Origin: Citrobacter sp. Awk 4
GTDB taxonomy: Bacteria > Pseudomonadota > Gammaproteobacteria > Enterobacterales > Enterobacteriaceae
Assembly (NCBI RefSeq): GCF_028069725.1
Contig: NZ_JANEWG010000020.1
Span: forward strand, 1-64,000
Length of the DNA stretch: 64,000 nt
Direction: 5' to 3'
Part shown: one piece after another, positions 1 to 10,149 of the stretch
Position numbering within the stretch: position 1 is the first letter of the stretch
Layout: each line of letters begins with the position of its first letter
The notes under the pieces: generated by a model
Told to the model about the DNA's origin: nothing
The model's input: only the letters and a program-made list of their open reading frames with translations
The model's database searches: none
Program-made: the position numbers and the translations under genes

Positions 1-63
1 ATATAAAACAATGTGTTTTTGCTAAACCGTTAGCTGCGTCAGAAAAAAGAGAATAAAAATATC

Positions 64-92
64 TTGTGTTATTTGTGAAATCTATGATAACT
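64..92 (+). promoter_or_regulatory. ilvGMEDA promoter (candidate)
   Basis: TTGTGT (64-69) and ATAACT (87-92) are separated by 17 bases and lie about 40 bases ahead of the ilvL start. This matches the arrangement of the main ilvGMEDA promoter of E. coli. The A-rich stretch at 41-60 just upstream resembles the AT-rich upstream activating region known there. The assignment rests on position and similarity only. Confidence 0.6.
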
Positions 93-133
93 CTTTAGGC
101 ATTCCTTCGAACAAGATGCAAGAATATACGAAA

Positions 134-232
134 ATGACAGCCCTTCTACGAGTGATTAGCCTGGTCGTGATTAGCGTGGTGGTGATTATTATCCCACCGT
201 GCGGGGCTGCACTTGGACGAGGAAAGGCTTAA
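134..232 (+). CDS. ilvL: ilvGMEDA operon leader peptide
   Basis: This 32-codon ORF encodes a peptide dense in valine, isoleucine and leucine, including the run VVIIIPP near its middle. As far as I can recall it is the same as the E. coli IlvL peptide. In the known mechanism, ribosome stalling at Ile, Val or Leu codons when the charged tRNAs are scarce prevents formation of the downstream terminator and lets transcription continue into ilvG. It is too short for standard ORF cut-offs but is supported by its sequence, its position after the promoter and the attenuator hairpin 25 bases after its stop. Confidence 0.95.
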   Translation: MTALLRVISLVVISVVVIIIPPCGAALGRGKA

Positions 233-256
233 AAATCAAGCCTTAACGAACTAAGA

Positions 257-288
257 CCCCCGCACCGAAAGGTCCGGGGGTTTTTTTT
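257..288 (+). terminator. ilv attenuator terminator
   Basis: CCCCCGCACC (257-266), loop GAAA, and GGTCCGGGGG (271-280) form a stem with one mismatch, followed by eight T residues (281-288). It is an intrinsic terminator between ilvL and ilvG, as expected for the operon attenuator. Confidence 0.93.
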
Positions 289-371
289 GACCTTAAAAAC
301 ATAACCGAGGAACAGAAAATGAATAACAGCATAAAATTCTGTTTCTCCAAATTTATGGCGGGGAAGTAACT

Positions 372-2018
372 ATGAATGGGGCGCAATGGGTAGTACATGC
401 TTTGCGAGCACAGGGTGTTAAAACCGTTTTTGGTTATCCCGGTGGCGCAATTATGCCGGTTTACGATGCGTTGTATGACGGCGGCGTGGAACACCTGTTG
501 TGCCGACACGAGCAGGGGGCCGTTATGGCCGCTATCGGGTATGCGCGTTCGACCGGTAAAACCGGCGTCTGTATCGCAACCTCCGGACCTGGGGCGACCA
601 ATTTGATCACTGGTCTGGCTGATGCGCTGTTAGATTCCGTTCCCGTTGTCGCCATCACGGGCCAGGTTTCTGCGCCATTCATTGGCACCGATGCTTTTCA
701 GGAAGTGGATGTGTTAGGACTGTCCCTGGCCTGCACCAAGCACAGCTTCCTGGTGCCGTCGCTGGAAGAGTTACCCCGTATCATGGCCGACGCTTTCAGG
801 GTGGCGAATTCAGGACGACCAGGACCCGTTCTGGTTGATATCCCTAAAGATATCCAGCTGGCCAGCGGTACTCTTGAGCCCTATTTCTCCACTGTGAAAA
901 ATGATGTTACGTTCCCGCATGCTGATGTTGAGCAAGCGCGTCGAATGATAGCGCAAGCGCAAAAGCCGGTGCTGTACGTCGGGGGCGGCGTGGGGATGGC
1001 GCAGGCGGTAACCGCGTTGCGTGAATTTCTCGACGTGACCCGCATGCCAGTCACCTGCACGTTGAAAGGGCTTGGCGCTGTCGATGCAGACTATCCGTAT
1101 TATCTGGGCATGTTGGGGATGCATGGCACGAAAGCGGCAAACTTTGCGGTGCAGGAATGCGATCTACTGGTGGCTGTCGGTGCGCGTTTTGATGACCGGG
1201 TGACCGGCAAGCTGAATACCTTCGCGCCAAATGCCTGCGTAATCCACATGGATATCGACCCCGCAGAAATGAACAAGCTGCGTCAGGCGCACGTTGCGCT
1301 TCAGGGCGATCTGAACACGCTGCTGCCTGCTCTGCAGCAATCGTTAAACATTGACGCCTGGCGCCAGCATTGCGCTGAACTGCGCACTGAGCATAGCTGG
1401 CGCTATGATCACCCTGGTGACGCTATCTACGCCCCGCTGTTGTTAAAGCAGCTGTCGGATCGTAAACCGGCAGACAGCGTCGTGACGACGGACGTCGGCC
1501 AACATCAGATGTGGTCGGCGCAGCATATGACCTATACCCGCCCGGAAAACTTTATCACCTCCAGCGGCTTGGGCACGATGGGCTTTGGCCTGCCAGCGGC
1601 AGTGGGCGCACAAGTGGCGCGACCTGATGACACGGTTATCTGTATCTCCGGTGACGGTTCTTTCATGATGAACGTGCAGGAACTGGGCACCGTAAAACGC
1701 AAGCAGTTACCGTTGAAAATCGTCTTACTCGATAATCAGCGATTAGGGATGGTACGACAATGGCAGCAACTGTTTTTTCAGGAACGTTATAGCGAAACCA
1801 CCCTTACCGATAATCCCGATTTCCTCATGTTAGCCAGCGCCTTTGGCATTCCTGGCCAACACATCACCCGTAAAGACCAGGTTGAAGCGGCACTCGACAC
1901 CATGCTGAACAGCGAGGGGCCTTACCTGCTTCATGTCTCAATCGACGAGCTTGAGAATGTCTGGCCCCTGGTGCCGCCCGGTGCCAGTAACTCAGAAATG
2001 CTGGAGAAATTATCATGA
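372..2018 (+). CDS. ilvG: Acetolactate synthase II large subunit, intact
   Basis: Catalytic subunit of acetohydroxyacid synthase II. It condenses pyruvate with a second pyruvate or with 2-oxobutyrate, the first common step of valine and isoleucine synthesis, using thiamine diphosphate, FAD and Mg2+. The 548 codons read through without a break. The catalytic glutamate falls at E47 in the RHEQGA motif. The ThDP-binding GDGS motif is near residue 437. W464, which sets the preference for 2-oxobutyrate in this isozyme, is present. In E. coli K-12 this gene is frameshifted, so the intact frame predicts a working valine-resistant isozyme. The 3' end overlaps ilvM by four bases (ATGA), suggesting translational coupling with its small subunit. 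Confidence 0.97.
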   Translation: MNGAQWVVHALRAQGVKTVFGYPGGAIMPVYDALYDGGVEHLLCRHEQGAVMAAIGYARSTGKTGVCIATSGPGATNLITGLADALLDSVPVVAITGQVSAPFIGTDAFQEVDVLGLSLACTKHSFLVPSLEELPRIMADAFRVANSGRPGPVLVDIPKDIQLASGTLEPYFSTVKNDVTFPHADVEQARRMIAQAQKPVLYVGGGVGMAQAVTALREFLDVTRMPVTCTLKGLGAVDADYPYYLGMLGMHGTKAANFAVQECDLLVAVGARFDDRVTGKLNTFAPNACVIHMDIDPAEMNKLRQAHVALQGDLNTLLPALQQSLNIDAWRQHCAELRTEHSWRYDHPGDAIYAPLLLKQLSDRKPADSVVTTDVGQHQMWSAQHMTYTRPENFITSSGLGTMGFGLPAAVGAQVARPDDTVICISGDGSFMMNVQELGTVKRKQLPLKIVLLDNQRLGMVRQWQQLFFQERYSETTLTDNPDFLMLASAFGIPGQHITRKDQVEAALDTMLNSEGPYLLHVSIDELENVWPLVPPGASNSEMLEKLS

Positions 2019-2278
2019 TGCAACATCAGGTCAATGTGGCGGCGCGCTTCAGCCCGGAAACGTTAGAGCGTGTTTTACGTGTGGTACGTCATCGCGGTTT
2101 TCAGGTGTGCTCTATGAATATGGAAACTGCCAGCGATGCGCAGAATATAAATATCGAATTGACCGTTGCCAGCCCCCGGTCGGTCGACTTACTGTTTAGT
2201 CAGTTAAGTAAACTGGTAGACGTTGCACATGTTGCCATTTGCCAGAGCACAACCACATCACAACAGATCCGCGCCTGA
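2015..2278 (+). CDS. ilvM: Acetolactate synthase II small subunit
   Basis: An 87-residue protein matching the ACT-type regulatory subunit of AHAS II. The family needs this subunit for full activity and stability of IlvG, and unlike the small subunits of the other isozymes it does not confer valine inhibition. The start overlaps the ilvG stop by four bases and the stop is 16 bases before ilvE, consistent with one operon. Its length equals that of the E. coli protein. Confidence 0.95.
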   Translation: MMQHQVNVAARFSPETLERVLRVVRHRGFQVCSMNMETASDAQNINIELTVASPRSVDLLFSQLSKLVDVAHVAICQSTTTSQQIRA

Positions 2279-2294
2279 GCGCAAAGGAAGAAAA

Positions 2295-3224
2295 ATGACG
2301 ACGAAAAAAGCTGATTACATTTGGTCCAATGGCGAGATGATCCGCTGGGAAGATGCGAAAGTTCACGTAATGTCCCACGCGCTGCACTACGGTACTTCTG
2401 TGTTTGAAGGGATCCGTTGCTACGATTCTCACAAAGGACCTGTGGTGTTCCGCCATCGCGAACACATGCAGCGCCTTCGCGACTCAGCAAAAATTTATCG
2501 TTTTCCGGTTTCTCAGAGCGTTGATGAGTTAATGGAAGCCTGTCGCTCGGTTATCCGCAAAAACAATCTGACCAGCGCATATATCCGCCCACTGGTCTTT
2601 GTGGGCGATGTGGGGATGGGCGTTAACCCACCACCGGGATACACCACTGATGTGATCATCGCCGCGTTCCCGTGGGGAGCCTATCTGGGCGCGGAAGCAC
2701 TGGATCAGGGCATTGACGCGATGGTTTCGTCCTGGAACCGCGTTGCGCCAAACACCATCCCGACCGCGGCAAAAGCCGGCGGTAACTACCTTTCATCTCT
2801 GCTGGTCGGTAGCGAAGCGCGTCGCCACGGTTATCAGGAAGGGATTGCGCTGGATGTGAACGGCTACATTTCTGAAGGCGCAGGTGAGAACCTGTTTGAG
2901 GTGAAAGATGGCATTCTGTTCACCCCGCCGTTCACCTCATCCGCACTGCCAGGCATTACGCGTGATGCGATCATCAAGCTGGCAAAAGAGCTGGATATCG
3001 AAGTGCGTGAGCAAGTGCTGTCCCGTGAGTCTCTGTATCTGGCGGATGAAGTGTTCATGTCCGGAACCGCAGCAGAAATCACCCCCGTTCGCAGTGTAGA
3101 CGGCATCCAGGTGGGTGAAGGCCGTTGTGGCCCAGTCACCAAACGCATCCAGCAAGCATTCTTTGGCCTCTTCACCGGTGAAACGGAAGATAAATGGGGC
3201 TGGTTGGATCAGGTTAATCCATAA
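2295..3224 (+). CDS. ilvE: Branched-chain amino acid aminotransferase
   Basis: PLP-dependent fold-type IV aminotransferase that performs the last step of isoleucine, valine and leucine synthesis with glutamate as amino donor. The PLP lysine is K160, in the motif AKAGGNY. I chose the ATG at 2295 (309 codons, as in E. coli), which follows an AGGAAG Shine-Dalgarno sequence. The frame is open further upstream to 2223, but that would overlap ilvM by 56 bases. It lies between ilvM and ilvD in the ilvGMEDA operon. Confidence 0.97.
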   Translation: MTTKKADYIWSNGEMIRWEDAKVHVMSHALHYGTSVFEGIRCYDSHKGPVVFRHREHMQRLRDSAKIYRFPVSQSVDELMEACRSVIRKNNLTSAYIRPLVFVGDVGMGVNPPPGYTTDVIIAAFPWGAYLGAEALDQGIDAMVSSWNRVAPNTIPTAAKAGGNYLSSLLVGSEARRHGYQEGIALDVNGYISEGAGENLFEVKDGILFTPPFTSSALPGITRDAIIKLAKELDIEVREQVLSRESLYLADEVFMSGTAAEITPVRSVDGIQVGEGRCGPVTKRIQQAFFGLFTGETEDKWGWLDQVNP

Positions 3225-3284
3225 GTATAAATTCGGGACGGCACGCACCGTCCCGCTAAATAGTCAGACGGGAGTAAACAGAGC

Positions 3285-5135
3285 ATGCCTAAGTATCGTT
3301 CCGCTACCACAACCCATGGCCGCAATATGGCGGGGGCCCGCGCACTGTGGCGCGCAACCGGGATGACCGACGCCGATTTCGGTAAGCCTATTATTGCGGT
3401 TGTAAACTCGTTTACTCAGTTTGTGCCGGGCCACGTGCACCTGCGCGACCTCGGTAAACTGGTTGCTGAACAAATCGAAGCGGCAGGCGGTGTTGCCAAA
3501 GAGTTCAACACTATTGCGGTGGATGATGGTATCGCGATGGGTCATGGGGGCATGCTTTATTCACTGCCGTCTCGCGAGCTGATCGCCGACTCTGTTGAGT
3601 ATATGGTCAATGCCCACTGCGCAGACGCTATGGTCTGCATCTCCAACTGCGACAAAATCACCCCGGGGATGCTGATGGCCTCCCTGCGCCTGAACATTCC
3701 GGTGATCTTTGTCTCCGGCGGTCCAATGGAAGCCGGTAAAACCAAACTCTCCGATCAGATAATCAAACTCGATCTGGTCGATGCGATGATTCAGGGCGCG
3801 GACCCGAAAGTGTCCGACGAACAGAGCGATCAGGTAGAACGCTCCGCGTGCCCGACCTGCGGCTCCTGTTCTGGCATGTTCACCGCCAACTCAATGAATT
3901 GCCTGACCGAAGCGCTGGGCCTGTCACAACCGGGCAACGGCTCATTGTTGGCGACCCACGCCGACCGTAAGCAGCTGTTCCTCAATGCCGGTTCCCGCAT
4001 TGTTGAGCTGACCAAACGTTATTACGAGCAGGACGACGAAAGTGCCCTGCCGCGCAATATCGCCAGCAAGGCGGCATTCGAAAACGCCATGACGCTGGAT
4101 ATCGCGATGGGTGGTTCCACCAACACCGTTCTTCACCTGCTGGCGGCGGCGCAGGAAGCGGAAATCGACTTCACCATGAGTGATATCGACAGGCTCTCCC
4201 GCAAAGTGCCTCAGTTGTGTAAAGTCGCGCCGAGTACACAGAAATACCATATGGAAGACGTGCACCGCGCAGGCGGCGTACTGGGGATTCTGGGCGAGCT
4301 GGACCGTGCCAAACTGCTTAACCGCAACGTGAAAAACGTGCTTGGTCTGACGTTGCCGCAAACCCTTGAGCAATACGACGTTGTCGTGACCCAGGATGAG
4401 GCGGTGAAAACTATGTTCCGCGCAGGTCCTGCGGGTATCCGCACCACCCAGGCATTTTCGCAGGATTGCCGCTGGGATACGCTGGATGATGACCGCGCGA
4501 ATGGCTGTATCCGCTCGCTGGAGCATGCTTACAGCAAAGACGGTGGTCTGGCCGTGCTTTACGGCAACTTCGCGGAAAACGGCTGCATTGTGAAAACCGC
4601 AGGTGTGGATGACAGCATCCTAAAATTCACCGGCCCGGCCAAAGTTTACGAAAGCCAGGACGATGCAGTAGACGCTATCCTCGGTGGCAAAGTGGTGGCT
4701 GGCGATGTGGTTGTCATCCGTTACGAAGGTCCGAAAGGCGGGCCAGGGATGCAGGAAATGCTTTACCCGACCACCTTCCTGAAATCGATGGGCCTCGGCA
4801 AAGCGTGTGCGCTGATCACCGACGGTCGTTTCTCCGGCGGCACTTCCGGTCTTTCTATCGGCCATGTTTCTCCTGAGGCGGCGAGTGGCGGCAATATTGC
4901 AATCATCGAAGACGGCGATCTGATTGAAATTGATATCCCGAATCGCGGCATCCAACTGCAACTGAGCGATCAGGAAATTGCAGCACGTCGTGAGGCGCAG
5001 GAAGCCCGTGGCGATAAAGCCTGGACGCCGAAAAATCGTGAACGTCAGGTCTCCTTTGCCCTGCGTGCCTACGCCAGCCTGGCGACCAGCGCCGACAAAG
5101 GTGCTGTGCGCGATAAATCGAAACTGGGGGGTTAA
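3285..5135 (+). CDS. ilvD: Dihydroxy-acid dehydratase
   Basis: Iron-sulfur dehydratase converting 2,3-dihydroxy-isovalerate or 2,3-dihydroxy-3-methylvalerate to the 2-oxo acids, the third step of valine and isoleucine synthesis. The 616 codons match the family length. Likely cluster ligands are visible: C122 in the SNCDKITPG motif, and C195 (with nearby C192) in [11 protein letters not shown]. The gap to ilvE is 60 bases, and the stop codon is only two bases before the chosen ilvA start. Oxidative damage to this cluster is a known cause of branched-chain auxotrophy in enterics. Confidence 0.97.
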   Translation: MPKYRSATTTHGRNMAGARALWRATGMTDADFGKPIIAVVNSFTQFVPGHVHLRDLGKLVAEQIEAAGGVAKEFNTIAVDDGIAMGHGGMLYSLPSRELIADSVEYMVNAHCADAMVCISNCDKITPGMLMASLRLNIPVIFVSGGPMEAGKTKLSDQIIKLDLVDAMIQGADPKVSDEQSDQVERSACPTCGSCSGMFTANSMNCLTEALGLSQPGNGSLLATHADRKQLFLNAGSRIVELTKRYYEQDDESALPRNIASKAAFENAMTLDIAMGGSTNTVLHLLAAAQEAEIDFTMSDIDRLSRKVPQLCKVAPSTQKYHMEDVHRAGGVLGILGELDRAKLLNRNVKNVLGLTLPQTLEQYDVVVTQDEAVKTMFRAGPAGIRTTQAFSQDCRWDTLDDDRANGCIRSLEHAYSKDGGLAVLYGNFAENGCIVKTAGVDDSILKFTGPAKVYESQDDAVDAILGGKVVAGDVVVIRYEGPKGGPGMQEMLYPTTFLKSMGLGKACALITDGRFSGGTSGLSIGHVSPEAASGGNIAIIEDGDLIEIDIPNRGIQLQLSDQEIAARREAQEARGDKAWTPKNRERQVSFALRAYASLATSADKGAVRDKSKLGG

Positions 5136-5137
5136 TG

Positions 5138-6682
5138 ATGGCTGACTCGCAACCCCTGTCCGGCACCCCTGAGGGTGCCGAGTATCTCAGAGCGGTGCTG
5201 CGCGCACCGGTCTACGAAGCAGCGCAGGTCACGCCGCTGCAAAAAATGGAAAAACTCTCGTCGCGCCTCGATAACGTGATCCTGGTGAAACGCGAAGATC
5301 GCCAGCCGGTGCACAGCTTCAAGTTGCGCGGGGCTTACGCCATGATGGCGGGTCTGACGGAAGAACAGAAAGCGCAGGGTGTGATTACCGCATCCGCAGG
5401 AAACCATGCACAAGGCGTGGCGTTCTCCTCCGCGCGTTTGGGGGTAAAAGCGCTGATTGTCATGCCAACCGCCACCGCCGATATCAAAGTTGATGCGGTG
5501 CGCGGTTTCGGCGGCGAAGTGCTACTGTACGGTGCCAATTTTGATGAAGCGAAAGCCAAAGCGATTGAGTTGTCGCAGCAGCAGGGCTTTACCTGGGTGC
5601 CGCCGTTTGATCATCCGATGGTGATTGCAGGCCAGGGCACGCTGGCGCTGGAACTGCTGCAACAAGATGCCCATCTGGACCGCGTGTTTGTGCCGGTCGG
5701 CGGCGGCGGGCTGGCGGCGGGCGTGGCGGTGCTGATCAAACAGCTGATGCCGCAAATAAAAGTGATTGCTGTAGAAGCGGAAGACTCTGCTTGCCTGAAG
5801 GCGGCGCTGGAAGCCGGTCATCCGATCGATCTGCCGCGCGTAGGTTTGTTTGCTGAAGGCGTGGCGGTCAAACGCATCGGCGATGAAACCTTCCGCCTGT
5901 GTCAGGAGTATCTTGACGACATCATCACCGTTGACAGCGATGCTATCTGCGCAGCGATGAAAGATCTGTTCGAAGATGTGCGTGCGGTGGCGGAACCGTC
6001 CGGCGCGCTGGCGCTGGCGGGGATGAAAAAGTATATCGCCCAGCACAATATCCGTGGCGAGCGACTGGCGCATGTGCTTTCCGGAGCCAACGTTAACTTC
6101 CACGGTCTGCGCTACGTTTCCGAACGCTGTGAACTGGGTGAGCAGCGTGAAGCGTTGCTGGCGGTGACCATCCCGGAAGAGAAGGGCAGCTTCCTGAAGT
6201 TCTGCCAGCTGCTCGGCGGACGTTCGGTCACCGAGTTCAACTACCGCTTTGCCGATGCTAAAGATGCCTGCATTTTTGTCGGTGTGCGTCTGAGCCGTGG
6301 TCTGGATGAGCGTAAAGAGATTCTGCAACTGCTCAATGACGGCGGTTACAGCGTGGTCGATCTCTCCGATGATGAAATGGCGAAACTGCACGTCCGTTAC
6401 ATGGTCGGCGGACGCCCATCGAAACCGCTAAAAGAACGTCTGTTCAGCTTTGAGTTCCCGGAATCACCGGGTGCGCTGCTCAAGTTCTTGCATACGCTGG
6501 GCACCCACTGGAACATCTCCCTGTTCCATTACCGTAGTCACGGCACTGACTACGGGCGCGTACTGGCGGCGTTCGAGTTGGGCGATCATGAACCGGATTT
6601 TGAAACGCGTCTCAACGAGCTGGGCTACGACTGCCACGATGAAACTCACAACCCGGCGTTTCGGTTCTTTTTGGCGGGTTAG
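5138..6682 (+). CDS. ilvA: Threonine deaminase (biosynthetic)
   Basis: PLP-dependent threonine dehydratase producing 2-oxobutyrate, the committed step to isoleucine. Residues 1 to about 320 form the catalytic domain with the Schiff-base lysine K62 in HSFKLRGAY. The remaining roughly 190 residues form two ACT-like regulatory domains that bind isoleucine (inhibitor) and valine (activator) in this family. Two ATG codons stand in tandem at 5135 and 5138. I chose the second because it gives the 514-residue length and MADSQ N terminus of the E. coli enzyme. A GGGGGG run serves as ribosome site. It is the last gene of the operon. Confidence 0.96.
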   Translation: MADSQPLSGTPEGAEYLRAVLRAPVYEAAQVTPLQKMEKLSSRLDNVILVKREDRQPVHSFKLRGAYAMMAGLTEEQKAQGVITASAGNHAQGVAFSSARLGVKALIVMPTATADIKVDAVRGFGGEVLLYGANFDEAKAKAIELSQQQGFTWVPPFDHPMVIAGQGTLALELLQQDAHLDRVFVPVGGGGLAAGVAVLIKQLMPQIKVIAVEAEDSACLKAALEAGHPIDLPRVGLFAEGVAVKRIGDETFRLCQEYLDDIITVDSDAICAAMKDLFEDVRAVAEPSGALALAGMKKYIAQHNIRGERLAHVLSGANVNFHGLRYVSERCELGEQREALLAVTIPEEKGSFLKFCQLLGGRSVTEFNYRFADAKDACIFVGVRLSRGLDERKEILQLLNDGGYSVVDLSDDEMAKLHVRYMVGGRPSKPLKERLFSFEFPESPGALLKFLHTLGTHWNISLFHYRSHGTDYGRVLAAFELGDHEPDFETRLNELGYDCHDETHNPAFRFFLAG

Positions 6683-6688
6683 GACGGG

Positions 6689-6753
6689 ATGCCTGATGGC
6701 GCTTCACTTATCAGGCCTACACGCCGTTTGTAGCTTGCGCTGCCATCCGGCAT
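6689..6753 (+). repeat. REP/BIME-like palindromic element
   Basis: Two imperfect REP-type units lie between ilvA and ilvY. One has TGCCTGATGGCGCT with its partner TATCAGGCCTAC, and the other ends in TGCCATCCGGCA. Such units follow genes in enterics, act on mRNA 3' ends and can bind gyrase or IHF. It lies between two convergent genes. Confidence 0.8.
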
Positions 6754-6757
6754 GGGG

Positions 6758-7648
6758 TTAGTGATTCGGCAAAATCGCCCAAAACGCATCAATCAGCGGC
6801 TCATGCAGCCGCTTTTTTTGTGCGCAGACGCCAAGTTCAAACGGCGTTTTTTCGTCGCTGCGCTCCAGAATCATCACACGGTTTCGCACCGGCTCCGGGC
6901 TGTTTTCCAGCACCACTTCCGGCAGCAGCGCCACACCGCAGCCGAGCGCGACCATTGAGACCATCGCTTCATGGCCTCCCACCGTGGCGTAAATCAAAGG
7001 ATTGCTGATCTTGTTGCGCCGGAACCACAGCTCAATGCGTCGGCGTACCGGCCCCTGGTCGGCCATAATGAATGGAATTGTCGACCAGTCCGGGATCTCC
7101 ACCGAGACTTGATTACGTACCGGGCAGGACAATGCGGGAGCGATCAGCACCACCGCCAGATTCTCCAGCATTGAAAATGCCACCGCGCCGGGCAGCGTTT
7201 CCGGTTTCCCTGCAATCGCCAGATCCGCTTCGCCGGTTACCACTTTTTCCATCGCATCGGCGGCATCACCGGTGGTGAGCTTAATTTCCACCGACGGATG
7301 TTCCGCGCGAAACCTGTCGAGAATCGGCGGCAGATGGCTGTAAGCGGCGGTGACCGAGCAGAAAATATGCAGTTCGCCGGAAAGTGACGGCCCTTGCTGG
7401 TCGATGGTGTGGCGCAGTTGCTGATATTGCAGCAAGGTTTGCTGGGCAAAAACACGTAACTCTTCACCTGCTTCGGTCAGCGTCACGGTGCGGTTATCGC
7501 GCACAAATAGCGGCTGGCCGAGATCTTCTTCCAGGCGCTGAATTTGCCGGGAAAGAGTGGAGGGGCTGACGTGCATCGCCCGTGCGCTGCGGCCAAAATG
7601 GCGGCTCTCCGCCAGATGCAGGAAGGTTTTCAGATCGCGTAAATCCAC
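6758..7648 (-). CDS. ilvY: LysR-type activator of ilvC
   Basis: Transcription regulator of the LysR family that activates ilvC when its inducers acetolactate or acetohydroxybutyrate are present, and represses its own gene. The N-terminal winged helix-turn-helix spans residues 1-60 ([20 protein letters not shown]) and the inducer-binding domain follows. The frame opens at a GTG at 7657, but the GTG at 7648 has GGAG eight bases ahead of it and gives the [10 protein letters not shown] terminus of E. coli IlvY, so I chose it (296 codons). It is transcribed divergently from ilvC across a 167-base shared control region. Confidence 0.93.
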   Translation of the reverse strand: MDLRDLKTFLHLAESRHFGRSARAMHVSPSTLSRQIQRLEEDLGQPLFVRDNRTVTLTEAGEELRVFAQQTLLQYQQLRHTIDQQGPSLSGELHIFCSVTAAYSHLPPILDRFRAEHPSVEIKLTTGDAADAMEKVVTGEADLAIAGKPETLPGAVAFSMLENLAVVLIAPALSCPVRNQVSVEIPDWSTIPFIMADQGPVRRRIELWFRRNKISNPLIYATVGGHEAMVSMVALGCGVALLPEVVLENSPEPVRNRVMILERSDEKTPFELGVCAQKKRLHEPLIDAFWAILPNH

Positions 7649-7670
7649 AGATCGCACTCCACTCTTTTAC

Positions 7671-7735
7671 ATTGCAGAAATTGCAACGTGACGTTGTGAA
7701 TATATCAATTTCCGCAATAAATTTCCTGTCATATA
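7671..7735. promoter_or_regulatory. ilvY-ilvC divergent control region
   Basis: The region holds repeated TTGCA half-sites (7673-7677, 7681-7685), a perfect inverted repeat CAACGT-G-ACGTTG (7684-7696), and a TATAGT -10-like hexamer for ilvC near 7732. No good -35 stands 17 bases ahead of that hexamer, as expected for an activator-dependent promoter. In E. coli, IlvY binds tandem operators in the equivalent place. Exact operator limits are inferred. Confidence 0.65.
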
Positions 7736-7815
7736 GTGAGTTCATTCTCTCTTGCAATGACACGGCAAGCGAACCTAACAAGAAAGCACGACAACACAAC
7801 ATCACGGAGTTCACC

Positions 7816-9291
7816 ATGGCTAACTACTTCAATACACTGAACCTGCGCCAGCAGCTGGCACAGCTGGGTAAATGTCGCTTTATGGGACGCGACGAATTCG
7901 CCGATGGCGCAAGCTACCTTCAGGGTAAAAAAGTGGTCATCGTCGGCTGTGGCGCTCAGGGTCTGAATCAGGGTCTGAACATGCGTGATTCCGGTCTGGA
8001 TATCTCCTATGCGCTGCGTAAAGAAGCGATTGCTGAAAAGCGCGCTTCCTGGCGTAAAGCGACCGAAAACGGTTTTAAAGTCGGCACCTACGAAGAGTTG
8101 ATCCCGCAGGCGGACCTGGTGGTTAACCTGACGCCGGACAAACAGCACTCCGACGTGGTGCGTTCCGTACAGCCGCTGATGAAAGTGGGCGCGGCGCTGG
8201 GTTACTCTCATGGCTTCAACATCGTCGAAGTGGGCGAGCAGATCCGTAAAGACATCACCGTCGTGATGGTGGCGCCGAAGTGCCCGGGTACCGAGGTGCG
8301 TGAAGAGTACAAACGTGGTTTTGGCGTACCGACCCTGATTGCCGTTCACCCGGAAAACGATCCGAAAGGTGAAGGTATGGCCATCGCTAAAGCCTGGGCC
8401 GCAGCAACCGGTGGTCACCGTGCGGGCGTTCTGGAGTCTTCCTTCGTTGCAGAAGTGAAATCTGACCTGATGGGCGAGCAGACTATCCTGTGCGGTATGC
8501 TGCAGGCCGGTTCTCTGCTGTGCTTCGACAAGCTGGTGGAAGAGGGCACCGACCCGGCATACGCTGAAAAACTGATTCAATTCGGCTGGGAAACCATTAC
8601 CGAAGCGCTGAAGCAGGGCGGTATTACGCTGATGATGGATCGTCTGTCCAACCCGGCGAAACTGCGCGCTTACGCGCTGTCTGAACAACTGAAAGAGATC
8701 ATGGCGCCGCTGTTCCAGAAACACATGGACGACATTATCTCCGGCGAATTCTCCTCCGGTATGATGGCCGACTGGGCTAACGACGATAAGAAACTGCTGA
8801 CCTGGCGTGAAGAGACCGGCAAAACCGCGTTTGAAACCGCGCCGCAGTATGAAGGCAAAATCGGCGAGCAGGAGTACTTTGATAAAGGCGTTCTGATGAT
8901 CGCAATGGTGAAAGCGGGCGTTGAGCTGGCGTTCGAAACGATGGTGGATTCCGGCATTATCGAAGAGTCGGCTTACTACGAATCCCTGCACGAGCTGCCG
9001 CTGATTGCGAACACCATTGCCCGTAAGCGTCTGTATGAAATGAACGTAGTTATCTCTGATACCGCTGAATATGGTAACTACCTGTTCTCATACGCTTGCG
9101 TACCGCTGCTGAAATCGTTCATGACTGAAATTCAGCCGGGCGATCTGGGCAAAGCGATTGCCGACGGTGCAGTCGATAACGCGCAGCTGCGTGATGTGAA
9201 TGAAGCGATTCGCAGCCATGCGATCGAGAAAGTGGGCCAGAAACTGCGTGGCTATATGACGGATATGAAACGTATCGCTGTTGCCGGATAA
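7816..9291 (+). CDS. ilvC: Ketol-acid reductoisomerase (class II)
   Basis: NADPH-dependent enzyme performing the alkyl migration and reduction of acetolactate or acetohydroxybutyrate, the second step of valine and isoleucine synthesis. The Rossmann motif [11 protein letters not shown] lies near residues 41-51. The 491-residue length and the duplicated C-terminal helical domain are typical of the long class II form found in enterics. The ATG at 7816 follows a CGGAG ribosome site. The gene stands alone and is expected to be controlled by the adjacent, divergent ilvY. A BIME and an intrinsic terminator follow. Confidence 0.97.
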   Translation: MANYFNTLNLRQQLAQLGKCRFMGRDEFADGASYLQGKKVVIVGCGAQGLNQGLNMRDSGLDISYALRKEAIAEKRASWRKATENGFKVGTYEELIPQADLVVNLTPDKQHSDVVRSVQPLMKVGAALGYSHGFNIVEVGEQIRKDITVVMVAPKCPGTEVREEYKRGFGVPTLIAVHPENDPKGEGMAIAKAWAAATGGHRAGVLESSFVAEVKSDLMGEQTILCGMLQAGSLLCFDKLVEEGTDPAYAEKLIQFGWETITEALKQGGITLMMDRLSNPAKLRAYALSEQLKEIMAPLFQKHMDDIISGEFSSGMMADWANDDKKLLTWREETGKTAFETAPQYEGKIGEQEYFDKGVLMIAMVKAGVELAFETMVDSGIIEESAYYESLHELPLIANTIARKRLYEMNVVISDTAEYGNYLFSYACVPLLKSFMTEIQPGDLGKAIADGAVDNAQLRDVNEAIRSHAIEKVGQKLRGYMTDMKRIAVAG

Positions 9292-9386
9292 GGCGTCGCA
9301 TGAATTGCCGGATGGCGGTGTAAACACCGTATCCGGCCTACAAAAGTGTACGTTTCGTAGGCCTGATAAGCGAAGCGCCATCAGGC
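9292..9386 (+). repeat. BIME (paired REP units) after ilvC
   Basis: Several REP arms follow the ilvC stop: TTGCCGGATAAGGCG, TTGCCGGATGGCGGT with ATCCGGCCTAC, and GTAGGCCTGATAAGCG with GCCATCAGGCA. The alternating orientation is that of a bacterial interspersed mosaic element. Confidence 0.85.
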
Positions 9387-9419
9387 AAAAACCCGGTGTT
9401 CAGATGCACCGGGTTTTTT
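9387..9419. terminator. Intrinsic terminator between ilvC and ppiC
   Basis: AAAACCCGGTG (9387-9397) and CACCGGGTTTT pair around an eight-base loop, followed by T residues. The A tract on the other side means it could work on both strands, serving the convergent ilvC and ppiC. Confidence 0.9.
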
Positions 9420-9420
9420 G

Positions 9421-9741
<321 letters not shown>

Positions 9742-9751
9742 TTAGCATGGC

Positions 9752-10033
9752 TTACCGTCGATACAGCACTTTGATGATGTGGTAGCCAAATTTGGTTTTT
9801 ACCGGTCCGTAGGGTTTAAGCAGCGGGATACTAAACACCGCAGCATCAAATGGTCCCACCATCATCCCCTGTTTGAATTCGCCAAGATCGCCGCCGTTGC
9901 GCCCGGAAGGGCAGCGGGAGTAGCGTTTTGCCAGATGATCGAAACTGATACCGCGCTCCAGTTTGCTTAGGATCTCGAGAGCCAGTTTCTCTTCTTTTAC
10001 CAGGATATGCAGGGCTGCCGCGCTCTTAACCAT
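9752..10033 (-). CDS. Second parvulin-type PPIase, paralogue of PpiC
   Basis: A 93-residue protein the same length as PpiC and aligning to it without gaps. The KEEKLAL, GGDLGEF and [10 protein letters not shown] blocks and the active-site residues H9, C41 and H85 are shared, while most surface positions differ. It is an intact gene, not a decaying copy. It lies just upstream of ppiC and diverges from rep across 116 bases. My recollection is that E. coli K-12 has remnants called yifO and yifN in this slot instead. A tandem duplication followed by divergence is the simplest origin. Whether the substrates differ from those of PpiC is unknown. Confidence 0.88.
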   Translation of the reverse strand: MVKSAAALHILVKEEKLALEILSKLERGISFDHLAKRYSRCPSGRNGGDLGEFKQGMMVGPFDAAVFSIPLLKPYGPVKTKFGYHIIKVLYRR

Positions 10034-10149
10034 AGGGTCGTTCTCATCAAAGGATTGCCGCCCAACACTTTACCATTTGGTGGGTAAATCTCAGCCTGAC
10101 TTTCTGCTACAATCCACATCCCCGTGTTTACAGATTGAGCAATCCCCCT

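Noticed and set aside
7729-8991. 420-codon minus-strand ORF opposite ilvC
   Set aside because: It is a long shadow frame produced by the codon bias of ilvC; no family similarity and no ribosome site.
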